A stretch of 64,000 bases of DNA from Hyaloraphidium curvatum. Its lineage: Eukaryota; Monoblepharomycota; Hyaloraphidiomycetes; Hyaloraphidiales; Hyaloraphidiaceae. Made by a program: the position numbers and the translations under genes. This document shows, one piece after another, positions 38,846 through 48,613 of this stretch. Numbering within the stretch: position 1 is the stretch's first letter; every line of letters begins with the position of its first letter. The notes under the pieces were generated by a model, which was not told the origin of the DNA, searched no databases, and was given only the letters and a program-made list of their open reading frames with translations. The stretch covers positions 682,001 through 746,000 of the forward strand of contig JAIVFI010000003.1 of the NCBI GenBank assembly GCA_025558095.1. The letters run 5' to 3'.

Positions 38846-40493
38846 ATGGTGACCTGGCCGGCTCGGCTCGTGTCGTCGCGTCTTTCTCACCGTCTCATAT
38901 CCCGTCGCGGCCTCTCCACGGCGCGTCGTCTCAAACAGGGTATCCACGGGCTCTCGAAGGTCATTGGCGACCACGCCCCGAATGCCATCAAGACCAACGA
39001 AATCAAGAACTACTTCGGCCGCAAGGTCGCCATCGATGCGTCTATGTCGATTTATCAGTTCATGATTGCCGTGCGGGGTCAGGACGGGATGCAGCTGACC
39101 AACGAGGCGGGGGAGACGACGAGGTCGGCACGCCGACCCGAGGCCAGGATCTTTCGAAGCGCTGACTTTTCCGGTCTCCGAACACCATTTCCAGCCATCT
39201 GATGGGGATTTTCTACCGCACGATCCGCATGGTCGACAACGGCCTCAAACCGGCTTACGTGTTCGACGGCAAGCCGCCGACGCTCAAGAGCGGGGAGGTG
39301 CGGACGACTTTCGCCATTTGGCGTAAATGTCTTCTCATTGACTCCGTTCCAGCTCGCCAAGCGCGCGGAGAAGCGCGAGGAGGCGCAGAAGACGGCCGAT
39401 GCCGCTGCCGAAACCGGGGAGACCGAGAACTTTGACAAGTTCAGCAGGCGGACCGTGAAGGTCACCAAGCAGCACAACGACGAGTGCAAACGATTGCTCA
39501 AGCTGATGGGGATACCGTATGTCGAGGTGGGATTGCGCGATGGAAGTGGACGGACGTGGACCAAACTCAAAGGTCTCGCAGGCACCTTGCGAAGCCGAAG
39601 CCCAGTGTGCGGCCCTCTGCAAAGCTGGACACGTGTACGCGGCAGGATCTGAGGACATGGACACCTTGACGTTCGGGACGCCCGTTCTGCTGCGGCACCT
39701 CACGTTCAGCGAAGCGCGGAAGGAGCCCATCAACGAGCTGTACCTTGACCGGACGCTGGAGGGCCTGGGTTTCACCATGGACCAAGTGCGTGGCACGTTT
39801 TCCGCCCAATTTTGTCTCTTGGTGCTCACCACCCGGCGACACAGTTCATCGACATGTGCATTCTGCTCGGATGCGACTACTGCGACTCGATCAAGGGCAT
39901 TGGCCCGAAGCGCGCATTCGAGCTCGTTCAGGAGCATAAGAGCATCGAGAACATCCTCAAGAAGCTGGATCCGAAGAAATACCCCATTCCCGAGGACTGG
40001 CCGTACAAGGAGGCCAGGGAGCTCTTCCGGAACCCGGAGGTGCTGGACCCCTCCACAGTCGACGTTGGTGCCAAGCAGAGTTCCGCTCTTCGTTCATCAT
40101 TGACCTAAGGCCTTGCAGCTCAAGTGGACGGATCCTGACGAGGAGGGAATCGTCGATTTCCTCGTGAAGGAAAAGGGATTCAAGTGGGTAATGGAGGCGG
40201 CTTGGTGGAGTTCTGGCTCTTACGCCCGTACAGCGAGGATCGGATCCGAAAGGCGGTCAAGAACCTGGCCAGCAAGAGGGGTGTGGCTCAGCAGGGGAGG
40301 ATGGACAGCTTCTTCAAGCCCGTCCCCAAAGATCCGAGCGCGACCCCTCCGAAGCGCAAGGTGCGTCTTTGACGCTAGGGGTGCTCGAGAAACTCACCCC
40401 TTCCTCCAGGCTGAGGACCCGAAGGCTGGCGCGGCGAAGAAGGGCAAGGGTGCCGCAAAACCCGGGAAGGCCGGAGGCGCGAAGAAGAAGTGA
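38846..40493 (+). CDS. FEN1: FEN1 flap endonuclease
   Basis: FEN1 cuts 5' flaps during Okazaki fragment maturation and base excision repair. Nine exons sum to 388 codons (387 aa): 38846-38848, 38939-39123, 39195-39297, 39353-39526, 39582-39785, 39845-40063, 40119-40183, 40234-40360 and 40410-40493. Exon 1 is the ATG alone. Splicing it to exon 2 gives [18 protein letters not shown], the canonical N-terminus. Catalytic acids lie in [41 protein letters not shown] and [18 protein letters not shown]. The PCNA-interacting box is QGRMDSFF, and the tail is Lys/Ala-rich. If intron 1 is retained the frame stays open and adds 30 residues to the N-terminus. It converges on a small mitochondrial-type gene with a 42 bp gap. 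Confidence 0.95.
38849..38938 (+). other. FEN1 intron 1 (90 nt, in frame, directly after the start codon)
   Basis: Donor GTGACC is the first sequence after ATG and acceptor AAACAG precedes the Gly2 codon. Length is a multiple of three and there is no stop. Its translation has seven Arg, one Lys, one His and no acidic residue, and contains [10 protein letters not shown]. Confidence 0.75.
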
Positions 40494-40535
40494 TTTCATT
40501 TCGGACCGATACCCATGAGGCACCATGTACATTCT

Positions 40536-41026
40536 TCATTTTCCACCTTCATTGTTGCCATCTCCATCGCTGTGCAAAAGGTCCTTCCTCGCCAGGGCCG
40601 CGATCGTTTCTCCCATGGCAGCGTGCTGTTTCTGGAGGTCCGCGATTAACGAATCCATCGACGATTTCTCCTCCAAGCGCTCGATCTTCTTTGCGGCGTC
40701 GTGCAGAACGTCCGCGATGGCCTTGTACGGTCCTTTGGCCGCGGCTTTCGCGCCTCCCTCTTCGTCTTTGCCAAGTGCGACCTCTGCAGCAGTCTTTCCG
40801 ACCGTCTCCGCCGCCTGCGCGTTAAAGTCACTTTTTTGCCCTAGAGATGCGTCAAGAGAAGGAAGCGCACTTTGCTGGTAGCGGCCGTCGCTCCCGAAAC
40901 GGCGAGGCCGGTCAGAATGCTTCCGATGAGGCGTTTGGAGGGCTCTAGGCTATCGGTGGGACAGGCCGCGATGCGGGCGCTCCGCAGGGATCGACAGGCA
41001 CTGCGAGAGATGGTAGACGTGAGCAT
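40536..41026 (-). CDS. Small protein with predicted mitochondrial presequence, unknown function
   Basis: Two exons (40871-41026 and 40536-40814), joined by a 56 nt intron with donor GTGCGC and acceptor CGCGCAG, encode 144 aa. The N-terminus, MLTSTISRSACRSLRSARIA, is Ser/Arg-rich like a mitochondrial targeting signal. It is followed by a hydrophobic segment RLIGSILTGLAVSGATAA. The second exon encodes an amphipathic helix (PYKAIADVLHDAAKKIERLE) and a C-terminal coiled coil (LIADLQKQHAAMGETIAALA). I do not recognise the family; an inner-membrane or matrix protein is the simplest guess. If VMA22 starts at 41109, the two start codons lie 82 bp apart. An earlier VMA22 Met would make the 5' ends overlap. 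The second exon lacks an ATG and is easily overlooked. Confidence 0.55.
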
Positions 41027-41108
41027 GTCTTCGCTTGACGAAGACACGTCAGCGCTTGTCGAATGGCGATCGATGCAGGCCAGCCGTGGTCGGACGCAAA
41101 CATACGAC

Positions 41109-42075
41109 ATGTCGCGCGATGACAGCCTCCTCGAGCTTCTAGACCTCATAGACAATTACCAAGATCTGCAGAAGCAATGTTTTGCGGACCTTGCTAAGGT
41201 GCGATGGCCTGTGCCCTGCCGGCAGGGCGCGATTCACCGGCCGCTCGGTTGCCAGGCCTATTTCGACCTAGCCAAGGCAAAATACATCATGGGACCCAGC
41301 AAGCTGTCTCATTTCAACTTTGATCAGCGCATGAAGGCGATTGCCAAAGTGTACGTCGCGTCGGGGCAGCCGTGGGAGCCGGAGGAACCAACAGTCGCAG
41401 CAGCTCCCCGGAGGCGAGCAAGTCGGCGGCAGACAACGAAACTGGCCTGGAAGAGGCGTTCTCGAAGCTGACTTTGGAAAGGATTTCAACCATCAAGTCA
41501 TCGCGGAGGTCAGAACCAGCACCCGGGGGCCCGGGGGCAACGGAGGAGGATGTGGCTGTTGTCGGGACTGCGCTCGAGGGCGAGGGGACAACGAACCTGC
41601 GGAGGCGTCGCAAGGGCCCCCCTCAGGATGAAGAGCAGCCGTCAGAGAAGGACTCCTCATCTTCTGGGGCGCGGGAAGGCGCAAGCGGAGGTTCCGAAGA
41701 TAAGGACGTAAACGGGGCCGCGGATGCCGCGTCGGACAGAAAGCCCGCAACGCGGGAAAACGTCGTCTCGGAGACCGTCACCGTGGATGAGGGCCTGCGA
41801 GATCCTATCAAGTGGTTCGGCATCCTCGTTCCTCCGGCTCTCCGATCGGCACAAAGCAACTTCCAGAAAGGTGGCGCGTGTCTTTCTTTGAACAACCACC
41901 CGTTCCTAATTCGTCGCGACAACCAGCGCTGGAGAAGCTCGTCGTTCTTGCCAACATGGCGCAGGAGCTGCGTGGTCTCGCGGACTCTTGCCAAGAAGGC
42001 GACGACAACGGTCGGCAACAGGAGCTCGAACGACTAGAAGCCAAGGGAACCCTGGCGAACGGCCATGAGAAATGA
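41109..42075 (+). CDS. VMA22: VMA22/CCDC115, V-ATPase assembly factor
   Basis: Vma22 works with Vma12 and Vma21 in the ER to assemble the V-ATPase Vo sector. The N-terminal helix pair LLELLDLIDNYQDLQKQCFA and YFDLAKAKYIMGPSKLSHF matches CCDC115. The C-terminal block IKWFGILVPPALRSAQSNFQ is the strongest signature. It continues after a short intron into ALEKLVVLANMAQELRGL. Between them lies an acidic Ser/Gly-rich linker that contains NLRRRRKGPP, also seen in the animal protein. The third exon is joined at VYV by donor GTACGT. I chose the Met at 41109 (MSRDDSLLELL) by alignment. In-frame Mets at 41025 and upstream are possible. It converges on ALG2 with a 15 bp gap. Confidence 0.85.
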
Positions 42076-42090
42076 GAATTCCATTTCGTT

Positions 42091-43653
42091 CTATCTGTAG
42101 CCCATCTTCAACACGCCTGCGCAAGAGACGATCAGGATCAGAAGAATTAGCCAAGGGTTGGTCCGCACTCGGTTGAACTTGGTCGTTTTCTCGTTCACGA
42201 GCTTCGAAAGGATCCTGTCCAGCTTATCGACCATGGCACTGACCGAAAACCGTTTCACGACCCGCTCCCTGCCACGGTTCCCGAAGGACTCCCGTTCCTG
42301 CTCAGACATGTCCGCGAGCTGTTCCAAGGCGCCGGCAAACGCCTCTGGCGTCGGATCGCAGAGAAAACCCGTCTCTCCGTCCGCTACGCTCTCCACGGGA
42401 CCGCCCGAGTTCACGGCAACGACGGGCAGACGAGCGTACATGGCCTCCACGGGCACGATCCCAAAGTGCTCGTTCGACGGCGTGTAGAGAAGACACAGTG
42501 ACGACGAAAGAAGAAACGTTCGCTGTGCCTCGCTGAAGGAGAGCACGAAAAGGACGTCGGCCTCGGCCAGCTCCTTCTCATCCGGCGTTGGTCCGGCCTT
42601 TACAGTGCACGTCTTGAGCTCGAGCTTTCGGGCACGATCCTGCAGCTCAATGTGGTACTCGACGTTCTCGGCAACCCGGGTGTCGTAGCCGCCTGCAAGA
42701 TATGTTGGCATTAGCGATCCCAAGGGTCTGTGAGACTTGCCTGCCAACACGAGGCGGTAACCGCCGGCTCGATCTGGCGACTTGGCTCTGAAAGCCGCAA
42801 AAGCGTCGACCGCTATCTCGATGGCCTTCTTCCGCTCGAAGCGGTTGAAGGAGAGTATTGTCCGGCGAGTGCTCCGCAGCTTCCGAACCTCGCTGTCACC
42901 CAAGTCGACCGGCTTGTCATACGCTGACAAGGTTATGCCGGGATAGACGATCTCCGGTTCCTTCCGTATCCGAGGAAACTCTTGCCGGAAAATGCGCGAT
43001 GTGAACTTGCTGTTGACGGCAAAGGCGTCCGCCGAGCCAGTCGTGTGATCCTCGATCAGATCCATCGGGTAGCGATACAGGGCCTTCGAGACCGTTTCCC
43101 GCTTCGTCAGCAGCTTGTCCGGGAAATGACAGTAGAAAAACACCTGTGACGGGGTTCGAGATCACATCCCTGTAGGTGACAGGCCCGGTTCCGACCGACC
43201 ATCAATCCGGCCAGGCGCAGGATCGGAACCGAGGCCGAAACCTGGTCCACGAAAGCCACATCATAGGTCTCGCCCGCCAACCAGACAAACAGGGCCAGGT
43301 AGATGTTGCGCAGGATGGCACAGAGCACGTGGAATCGGCCAAAGAAGTGCCTCGGGAGAAAGTCCCCCAAGACACGCACGGCGAGCGTCCCTGGTCCAAC
43401 GCGTGAGGACACGTGTCATTTGCCGGCGCTCGGCGGTTCCAACCGTCCCGCGTCTCCTCAAAGCAGTGGCTCGGGTCATGGTGGGAAGTGTAGACGCGAA
43501 CGTCGTGACCCTTGTGCTGGAGCCCCACTGCCGCGTCCACGACGAGCCGCTCCGCGCCTCCTGAGCGAGGGATAACTGATGAATATGACGAGGATCGATA
43601 CACAAGATCCACGCACCGATTCCGAGGTCTGGGTGGACGAAGAGGATTCTCAT
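42091..43653 (-). CDS. ALG2: ALG2 mannosyltransferase of N-glycan assembly
   Basis: Alg2 adds the alpha-1,3 and alpha-1,6 mannoses to the dolichol-linked core on the cytosolic face of the ER. The start [20 protein letters not shown] is canonical, with an intron splitting Gly-Gly. Short introns also follow ETRDG and RLAGLM; the last leads to [20 protein letters not shown]. The C-terminal Rossmann half has [20 protein letters not shown] and the GT4 catalytic EX7E motif in [20 protein letters not shown]. The protein ends with a hydrophobic helix, [18 protein letters not shown], consistent with ER anchoring. Length is about 450 aa, near the family norm. Upstream in-frame codons exist but lack an ATG, which supports 43653. 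Confidence 0.94.
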
Positions 43654-43750
43654 CTTTGCCACGAGCCGCTTTGGTCGCGCCAAGGCAGGTCGCGCGTTCT
43701 GTCTCCCCTTGCCCCAACCGTCACCCCATTTCTGTCACTCTTTACGTACG

Positions 43751-44777
43751 ATGGATAAGGTTCTCGCCGCCGGACGAGTTGCCGTGATTACTGGCGCGGG
43801 TAGGTGGCCGTCGACCTCAGTAGCCGTCACGTCTAATGACCCGTGTCACCCAACCGACCTCTGATGCTGCAGCTTCGGGAATCGGACGCGCTGCCGCCCT
43901 CACGTTCGTTCAGAAGTATGGAATGAAGGTCGCGATTGCGGATATTGAAGCGAAGGAGCTGGCGGAGACCGCGGAAGCCATTCGGAAATTGGCCAAGAGC
44001 CCCTCCGACGTGCTGGACGTGCCGACGGACGTCAGCGACCCCGGTTCGATCGCTGCCCTGCATGCTGCGACCGAGAAGGCCTTCGGGAAGGACGTGGCCC
44101 TTCTGTTCAATAACGCTGGCACTGGCATCGGCGGTGGCGTCCTCGCCCCCCGCGACCGTTTCACCAAAGTCATCGACATCAATGGCTGGGGTGTTATCAA
44201 TGGCACCCGCGAGTATCTCCCCGGAATGCTCGAGCAGTCGACGCCCGCCATGATTATCAACACGGGCTCGAAACAGGGCATCACAACGCCTCCTGGCAAC
44301 CTATCGTACAACATCTCAAAGGCCATGGTCAAGGTGTTCACGGAGGGCTTGGCCCACGAGCTGCGCAACAGCGATAAGAACAAGAACATCACGGCTCATC
44401 TTCTGGTCCCCGGCTGGGTCGCCACGGGTATCAGCGTCAAGACCGCGAAAGCGATGGGCACAATCCAGTCTGCCGCCGAGTACAAGGGCTCTTGGGAGGA
44501 GAACCCCGCTCCGGGCGCGTGGACTCCGCAGGTGCGTGAACACTGAGGCGCAAAGTTGACGAGAGTCTAAATGGATACACAGCAAACGGTCGACTACATG
44601 CTGGAACGCCTCGCAGCGGGCGACTTTTACATCATCTGCCCCGACAACGAGACGACGCTCGAGACGGACAAGAAGCGGATCACTTGGGCAGCGCAAGACA
44701 TCACCGAAAACCGGCCTCCGTTGTCGAGGTGGCACCCCGATTGGGCGCCTCGATTCACCGAGTTCATGAAGATGTAG
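43751..44777 (+). CDS. Classical short-chain dehydrogenase/reductase
   Basis: An NAD(P)-dependent oxidoreductase of about 285 aa. Exon 1 (MDKVLAAGRVAVITGA) is joined by an intron of about 70 nt to ASGIGRAAALTFVQKYG, giving the cofactor motif TGAASGIG. NNAG is in LLFNNAGTGIG, the catalytic Ser lies in INTGSKQGI, and Tyr and Lys are in LSYNISKAMVKVF. A second intron (from about 44532) joins WTPQ to QTVDYMLERLAAGDFYIICP. There is no signal peptide or membrane segment, so it is probably cytosolic. Substrate cannot be predicted. The region after the catalytic Tyr resembles bacterial and fungal SDRs annotated only as oxidoreductases. It is divergent from ALG2 by 97 bp. Confidence 0.88.
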
Positions 44778-44962
44778 AGCGTGCTTCGCTCCTCTTTCCA
44801 AGATATCCAGGGGCTTGAACTGCGCGTGCCGCGCCATCTCGGTATACGCGACGCCATAGTACGGTCGACGTGGGCGCAGTCGCGCCCGGCAATCGTCGCA
44901 CCGCCTCACACGTCGCAAGATCTCTCTGGTCACACGCCGTCATCGTGGTGACCGTTTCCCAG

Positions 44963-45651
44963 TTACCGAGCCGCGGCGATCGCCCCGGCGGCCTCGACGA
45001 TCGTGGCCACGATCGTCGGGACCTCGGCCATGGCCCCGACGCCAATGTCCCCGCAGGCGAGCTTCTTGGAGACGGGCGGGATGATCCTGTAGCCCAGTTC
45101 CGCAGTGCAAACGTCCAGGTGCTTGGCAGTAAAGCGATGCTCCCACATGGCCGTGTTCATCGCCGGACAGATGTAGACGGGCTTCGCGTCCGACGGCGGC
45201 CAGGCACGCAACGTGCAGGTCTGCCCCGGCAACGTAAACGCCGATTCGAATGGCGAGCCGTTCTACCCACCAATAGATTATCACACATTCCGCCGGCGAT
45301 CTTGGCGAGCGTGTTGGCGTCCAGCGGAGCTATCACGAGCATGTCCGCCCAGTTCCGAAGCTCGATGTGAAGCACCGGGTCCGACACCTTGGACCACGAG
45401 GACCACTCCTCCGCGTCCGTGGCGACCTCGACTCCCAGGTTCGTCTTGACATGCAGTGCGTCGAAAAAGTGCAGCGACCTTTGCGTCGCCACGATCTTGA
45501 GCTCGGCCTCCGGCTGCCACCGAATCAGTGCCGTCTCTTCCGAGTACCGCACTTGTCCCACCAGCTCCGCCCGCAAGCGCTCCACCAGCAGCGGGATCTT
45601 GATCGATGCCACACTTCCCGTACAGCCAATCAATATCCGCGGACCGGCCAT
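44963..45651 (-). CDS. PPCDC: Phosphopantothenoylcysteine decarboxylase (CoA biosynthesis)
   Basis: This flavoprotein decarboxylates phosphopantothenoylcysteine to phosphopantetheine, the third step from pantothenate to coenzyme A. The start MAGPRILIGCTGSVASIKIP is the flavin-binding N-terminus. The catalytic His is in PVLHIELRNWADMLVIAPL, followed by ANTLAKIAGGMCDNLL. A short intron leads to TCTLRAWP, the conserved PAMNTAMWEHRFT and the Cys loop KLACGDIGVGAMAEVPTI. Exon 1 contains a small insertion relative to animal enzymes (SEETALIRWQPEAELKIV). Length is about 210 aa, normal for a monofunctional eukaryotic enzyme. It converges on the upstream SDR with 185 bp between stops. Confidence 0.93.
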
Positions 45652-45874
45652 GGTGTAGGAAAACTCCGTGGGGTTCTGAGACGGCTATTTGAGGCCGGCG
45701 GCGGTGGAGGCCGCGCTTGGGCGCGAGGCGGCGGCCACAGCGGCCGCCGCGGCCTGCTCCGGACGCCGTGCATGACTCGGGATCCGCACAAGATCGTCAT
45801 CATTAGATACGACAGCTATACAGTTGCCATGCTTATGGTTTCATGCAGTCATGCAGACGCTCTGTCAAAAGGTA

Positions 45875-48404
45875 TTAGGACGAAGGTGTTGGTGGGGCCG
45901 CCAGTGCGGGCTGGCCGGGTTGTCCCGCTTGCGGGCTGTCCTGGTGTTCCACGCCTTGCCTGATGAGGGAAAACACCTGCGGATGCGATTGGTGGTTGAT
46001 CGGAAGGGAGGATGCAGCGACGTACCCTCAACAGCTTCTTCCTCGCGCCCATCGCCGACACGCCGCGGGCTTCCAGCTCTTCCTCGGTCAGCTTGATCAT
46101 TTCCTTCCAACTGATGTTCTCGAAAAGAGAGGTGTACTTGTGCAGGCGCAGCGATCGCAGCCAGGACGGAATGTCTGTCGCATCCGGATGAGGTCAACCA
46201 AAGGATGCACAAACCAGGAGCCACCGCTACCCACCCTGCAGCTGGTCCACCTCGATGTGCTCATTGGGCCTGAACCTCGTGCCTCCGGTGCCCGACGGGA
46301 AGAGGTTCTCCCCCTCGAACGCCCCGTCGTCGCTGGGGTCGCCGAGGTTGCTCCGCGTGCTCGACCCGCGGGCCGGGCTCGACGTCGACGGCGGCCTCCA
46401 CACCGGAGAGCTCGGCACCGACGTGGGCCTCGGCGACGTCGAAGGCGGGGGAAAGGGCCCCGCAGGGAAGGGCAGCCCGCCGGAGTCTCCGGCAATCTCG
46501 CCAACGCCGGGCCTGTTTGCCCAGTCCACGTTACCAGGGAATCCGTCGCTCTCGCCCTGGGACCCGATGACGCCGCCGTACCCGCTCATGCCCCCGACGT
46601 TGCCGTAGCCGTACCCGTTGCCGCCCTTTGCCGTGCGCTCGCGGAGCCCGCCAATGAGGCGTTCGCGGAGGTTGTAGACCCCGCTTCCCCACATGCCCTC
46701 GTCGAAGCCGCCGCGGGGTGCCGGCGCGCCGTCGATCGGGGAGCCGCGCTTGAAGTAGGGTGCGGAAGGAGACCCGGCCTCGGACTGCGATTCGAGCAGA
46801 GGATCGAGCGCCTTGACGGGGTATGGAGCCTGGACCATGACGTCGGCCTGGTTTCGCATGCGCGAGGGGTTGGCCGAAGGTCCTGGGGCGTAGAGCGAGA
46901 CGGTAGAATGGCGGCGGTTGCCGGTGGAGGGAAAGTCGTCGAAAAGGTTCGAGGAGAGGATCTGCTGCGCCGCGAGCGCCGACGACGTTTCGTGGAAACT
47001 CGCCGGGCGGTCCTGGAAGGGCCGCGGGGCCGCAAAACCCGTCGATTCGTGGAAGGAAAGGGGGCGGTTGAGCGACGACTCGTGGAATGAGAGCGGCCGC
47101 GTCGAAGTCTCGTGGAACGAAGGAGGGCGCGACGATCCGTTGCCCGACGGGATCGGATCGTGAATGCTGGGCGGCCGGTTGACCTCGTGGTACGACGATG
47201 GCCGCTCGTGGTAGCTCGGGGGGCGCTCGTGGATCGACGACGGCCGTCCCGGCGGATTCACGGGTCCCGGACCTGCAAAAGCGAGCCAGCGTAAGAACGA
47301 TCTCCCCCAACACCCCGTTTGATGACGAACCTGGAGCCGAATCCAGGTTGGCGAGGTACCGGTAGTATTGCTCCTCGACGTTCGGGGCCGAGTGCCGGTC
47401 AAAGAGGCGCTGCCGGTAGCGGTTGCTCCCGATGGCCCCCGGCCCGCGCTCGGCGCCCTGGCCGGGCATTCCCCGCATCCCGCCGTCCTTTTCGTGCTCC
47501 TTGAGCAGCTTCTGCAGCACCATCATCAGGAACCGCAGCTGGACGTAGTTGGCGTGCTGCAGCAGCGAGTGCAGCGCCGCGATGCGCTCGGCGTCCGAGA
47601 GCACGGTGAACCACTGCTCGATGGCGCGCAGTTCCTCGCGGAAGTTGTCGTCGCGCTTGGCGCGGGACATGGCCTCCAGGGTCCTGCAGAGGGGGACGGG
47701 GACGGCGGCGTCAGGGGGTCCCGGGCGCGCCGCGGAGCGCAAGCAAAGCTCACCTCTCGTAGTGACCAAGCTCGTCGAACCATCTGCACATCATGTGGAG
47801 CAGGGGCGGGGCGGGAGGAATGTTGTCAGTCGGGAAAAGAGATGGGGGACGGTCCCCCTCCGGGGGAGGGGGATGGGCCGCAGACCCAGCGCTCGGCCGA
47901 ACGAATCGCCGAGGGGCAAGCGCATGGAATGCCAACAAGGCACGAATCGGCGCGGAAGCCCCGTCGAGGGCCCTCCCGGGCCGCGGAGGGCGTCGCCGTG
48001 TCCGACGTGGCCTGCCGATCCGCGGTCCGCCCTGCACACGCCGCCAAACCCGCAGACGCCCTCCGAGAACGCCGAGCACTCGCATCGCAGCAGAATGCGG
48101 CGACATGCCGCACCGGAAGAGCCCCGCGAGCCCCGGACGCCCCAGACGCGAACGGCCGCGCGAACGCCAGCTGTCGCCCTCCCGCCGCCTGCGCGCCTCA
48201 CCTGTCCAGCGCCTCCGCCTCGTAGCTCGCGAACGCCTCCGACACGGGCCGTCCGTGCGCGCCCGCGCCCATCGGCAGCCCGCCGACGCCGCTGTTCGGG
48301 CGCGAGGGCGGCGTCGCCCCGCCCAGCATGCCGCGCGCCGCGCCCGCGCGCAGGTCCTCCAGCCCCGCAACTGACAGCGGCCGCGTGCGCTCCGCCGCCG
48401 CCAT
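45875..48404 (-). CDS. VTS1: VTS1/Smaug SAM-domain RNA-binding protein
   Basis: Vts1/Smaug binds CNGG-loop hairpins through its SAM domain and recruits Ccr4-Not for deadenylation. The SAM domain is near the C-terminus: SWLRSLRLHKYTSLFENISW, KEMIKLTEEELEARGVSAMG, ARKKLLR, and after an intron VFSLIRQGVEHQD. The conserved N-terminal helical domain reads WFDELGHYERTLEAM and FTVLSDAERIAALHSLLQHA. Exon 1 (from MAAAERTRPLSVAGLEDLRA) is separated by a 418 nt intron from a 30 nt microexon (47754-47783). The long disordered middle holds eight copies of a short peptide, listed separately. A Ser/Thr/Pro-rich stretch precedes the SAM domain. The protein stops at 45875. Confidence 0.87.
46985..47250 (-). 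repeat. Tandem peptide repeat RPxS(F/Y/I)HE in VTS1
   Basis: Eight imperfect copies occur in the disordered region: RPSSIHE, RPPSYHE, RPSSYHE, RPPSIHD, RPPSFHE, RPLSFHE twice and RPASFHE. Spacers between copies vary from none to about 15 residues, so this is not a simple recent tandem duplication. Confidence 0.85.
47784..48201 (-). other. Long intron of VTS1 (418 nt) before a 30 nt microexon
   Basis: Donor GTGAGG follows EALDR and acceptor GATGTGCAG precedes the microexon encoding WFDELGHYE. It is the longest intron seen in the window. Open frames inside it look like GC-rich noise. Confidence 0.65.
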
Positions 48405-48613
48405 CGCACCCGGCCTCCGGCGCCGCCGGACGGGGTTGGGCGGACGGCGAGGCGAAGCAACGGCAAGACCAATTTGGATTCGCGCACACGACGCCGAACG
48501 ATCTCACGGATCAAACCCCGCCAGCGCGCACAGGAGATGGTATCACGCATCTATGGAATAAGAAGCCACGGCTGCCCTGTATCTAGCGCTCCCCTCCGTC
48601 CCGTGCTGCAGCC

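Noticed and set aside
41024-41027. Overlapping divergent start codons as a firm feature.
   Set aside because: VMA22 aligns best with the Met at 41109, so the overlap depends on an unproven longer start. It is kept only as a hypothesis.
46531-47769. A 412-codon alternative minus-strand frame within VTS1.
   Set aside because: It shares its start region with true VTS1 exons but shifts frame into Arg/Pro-rich noise. The frame with the RPxSFHE repeats and the SAM domain is the real one.
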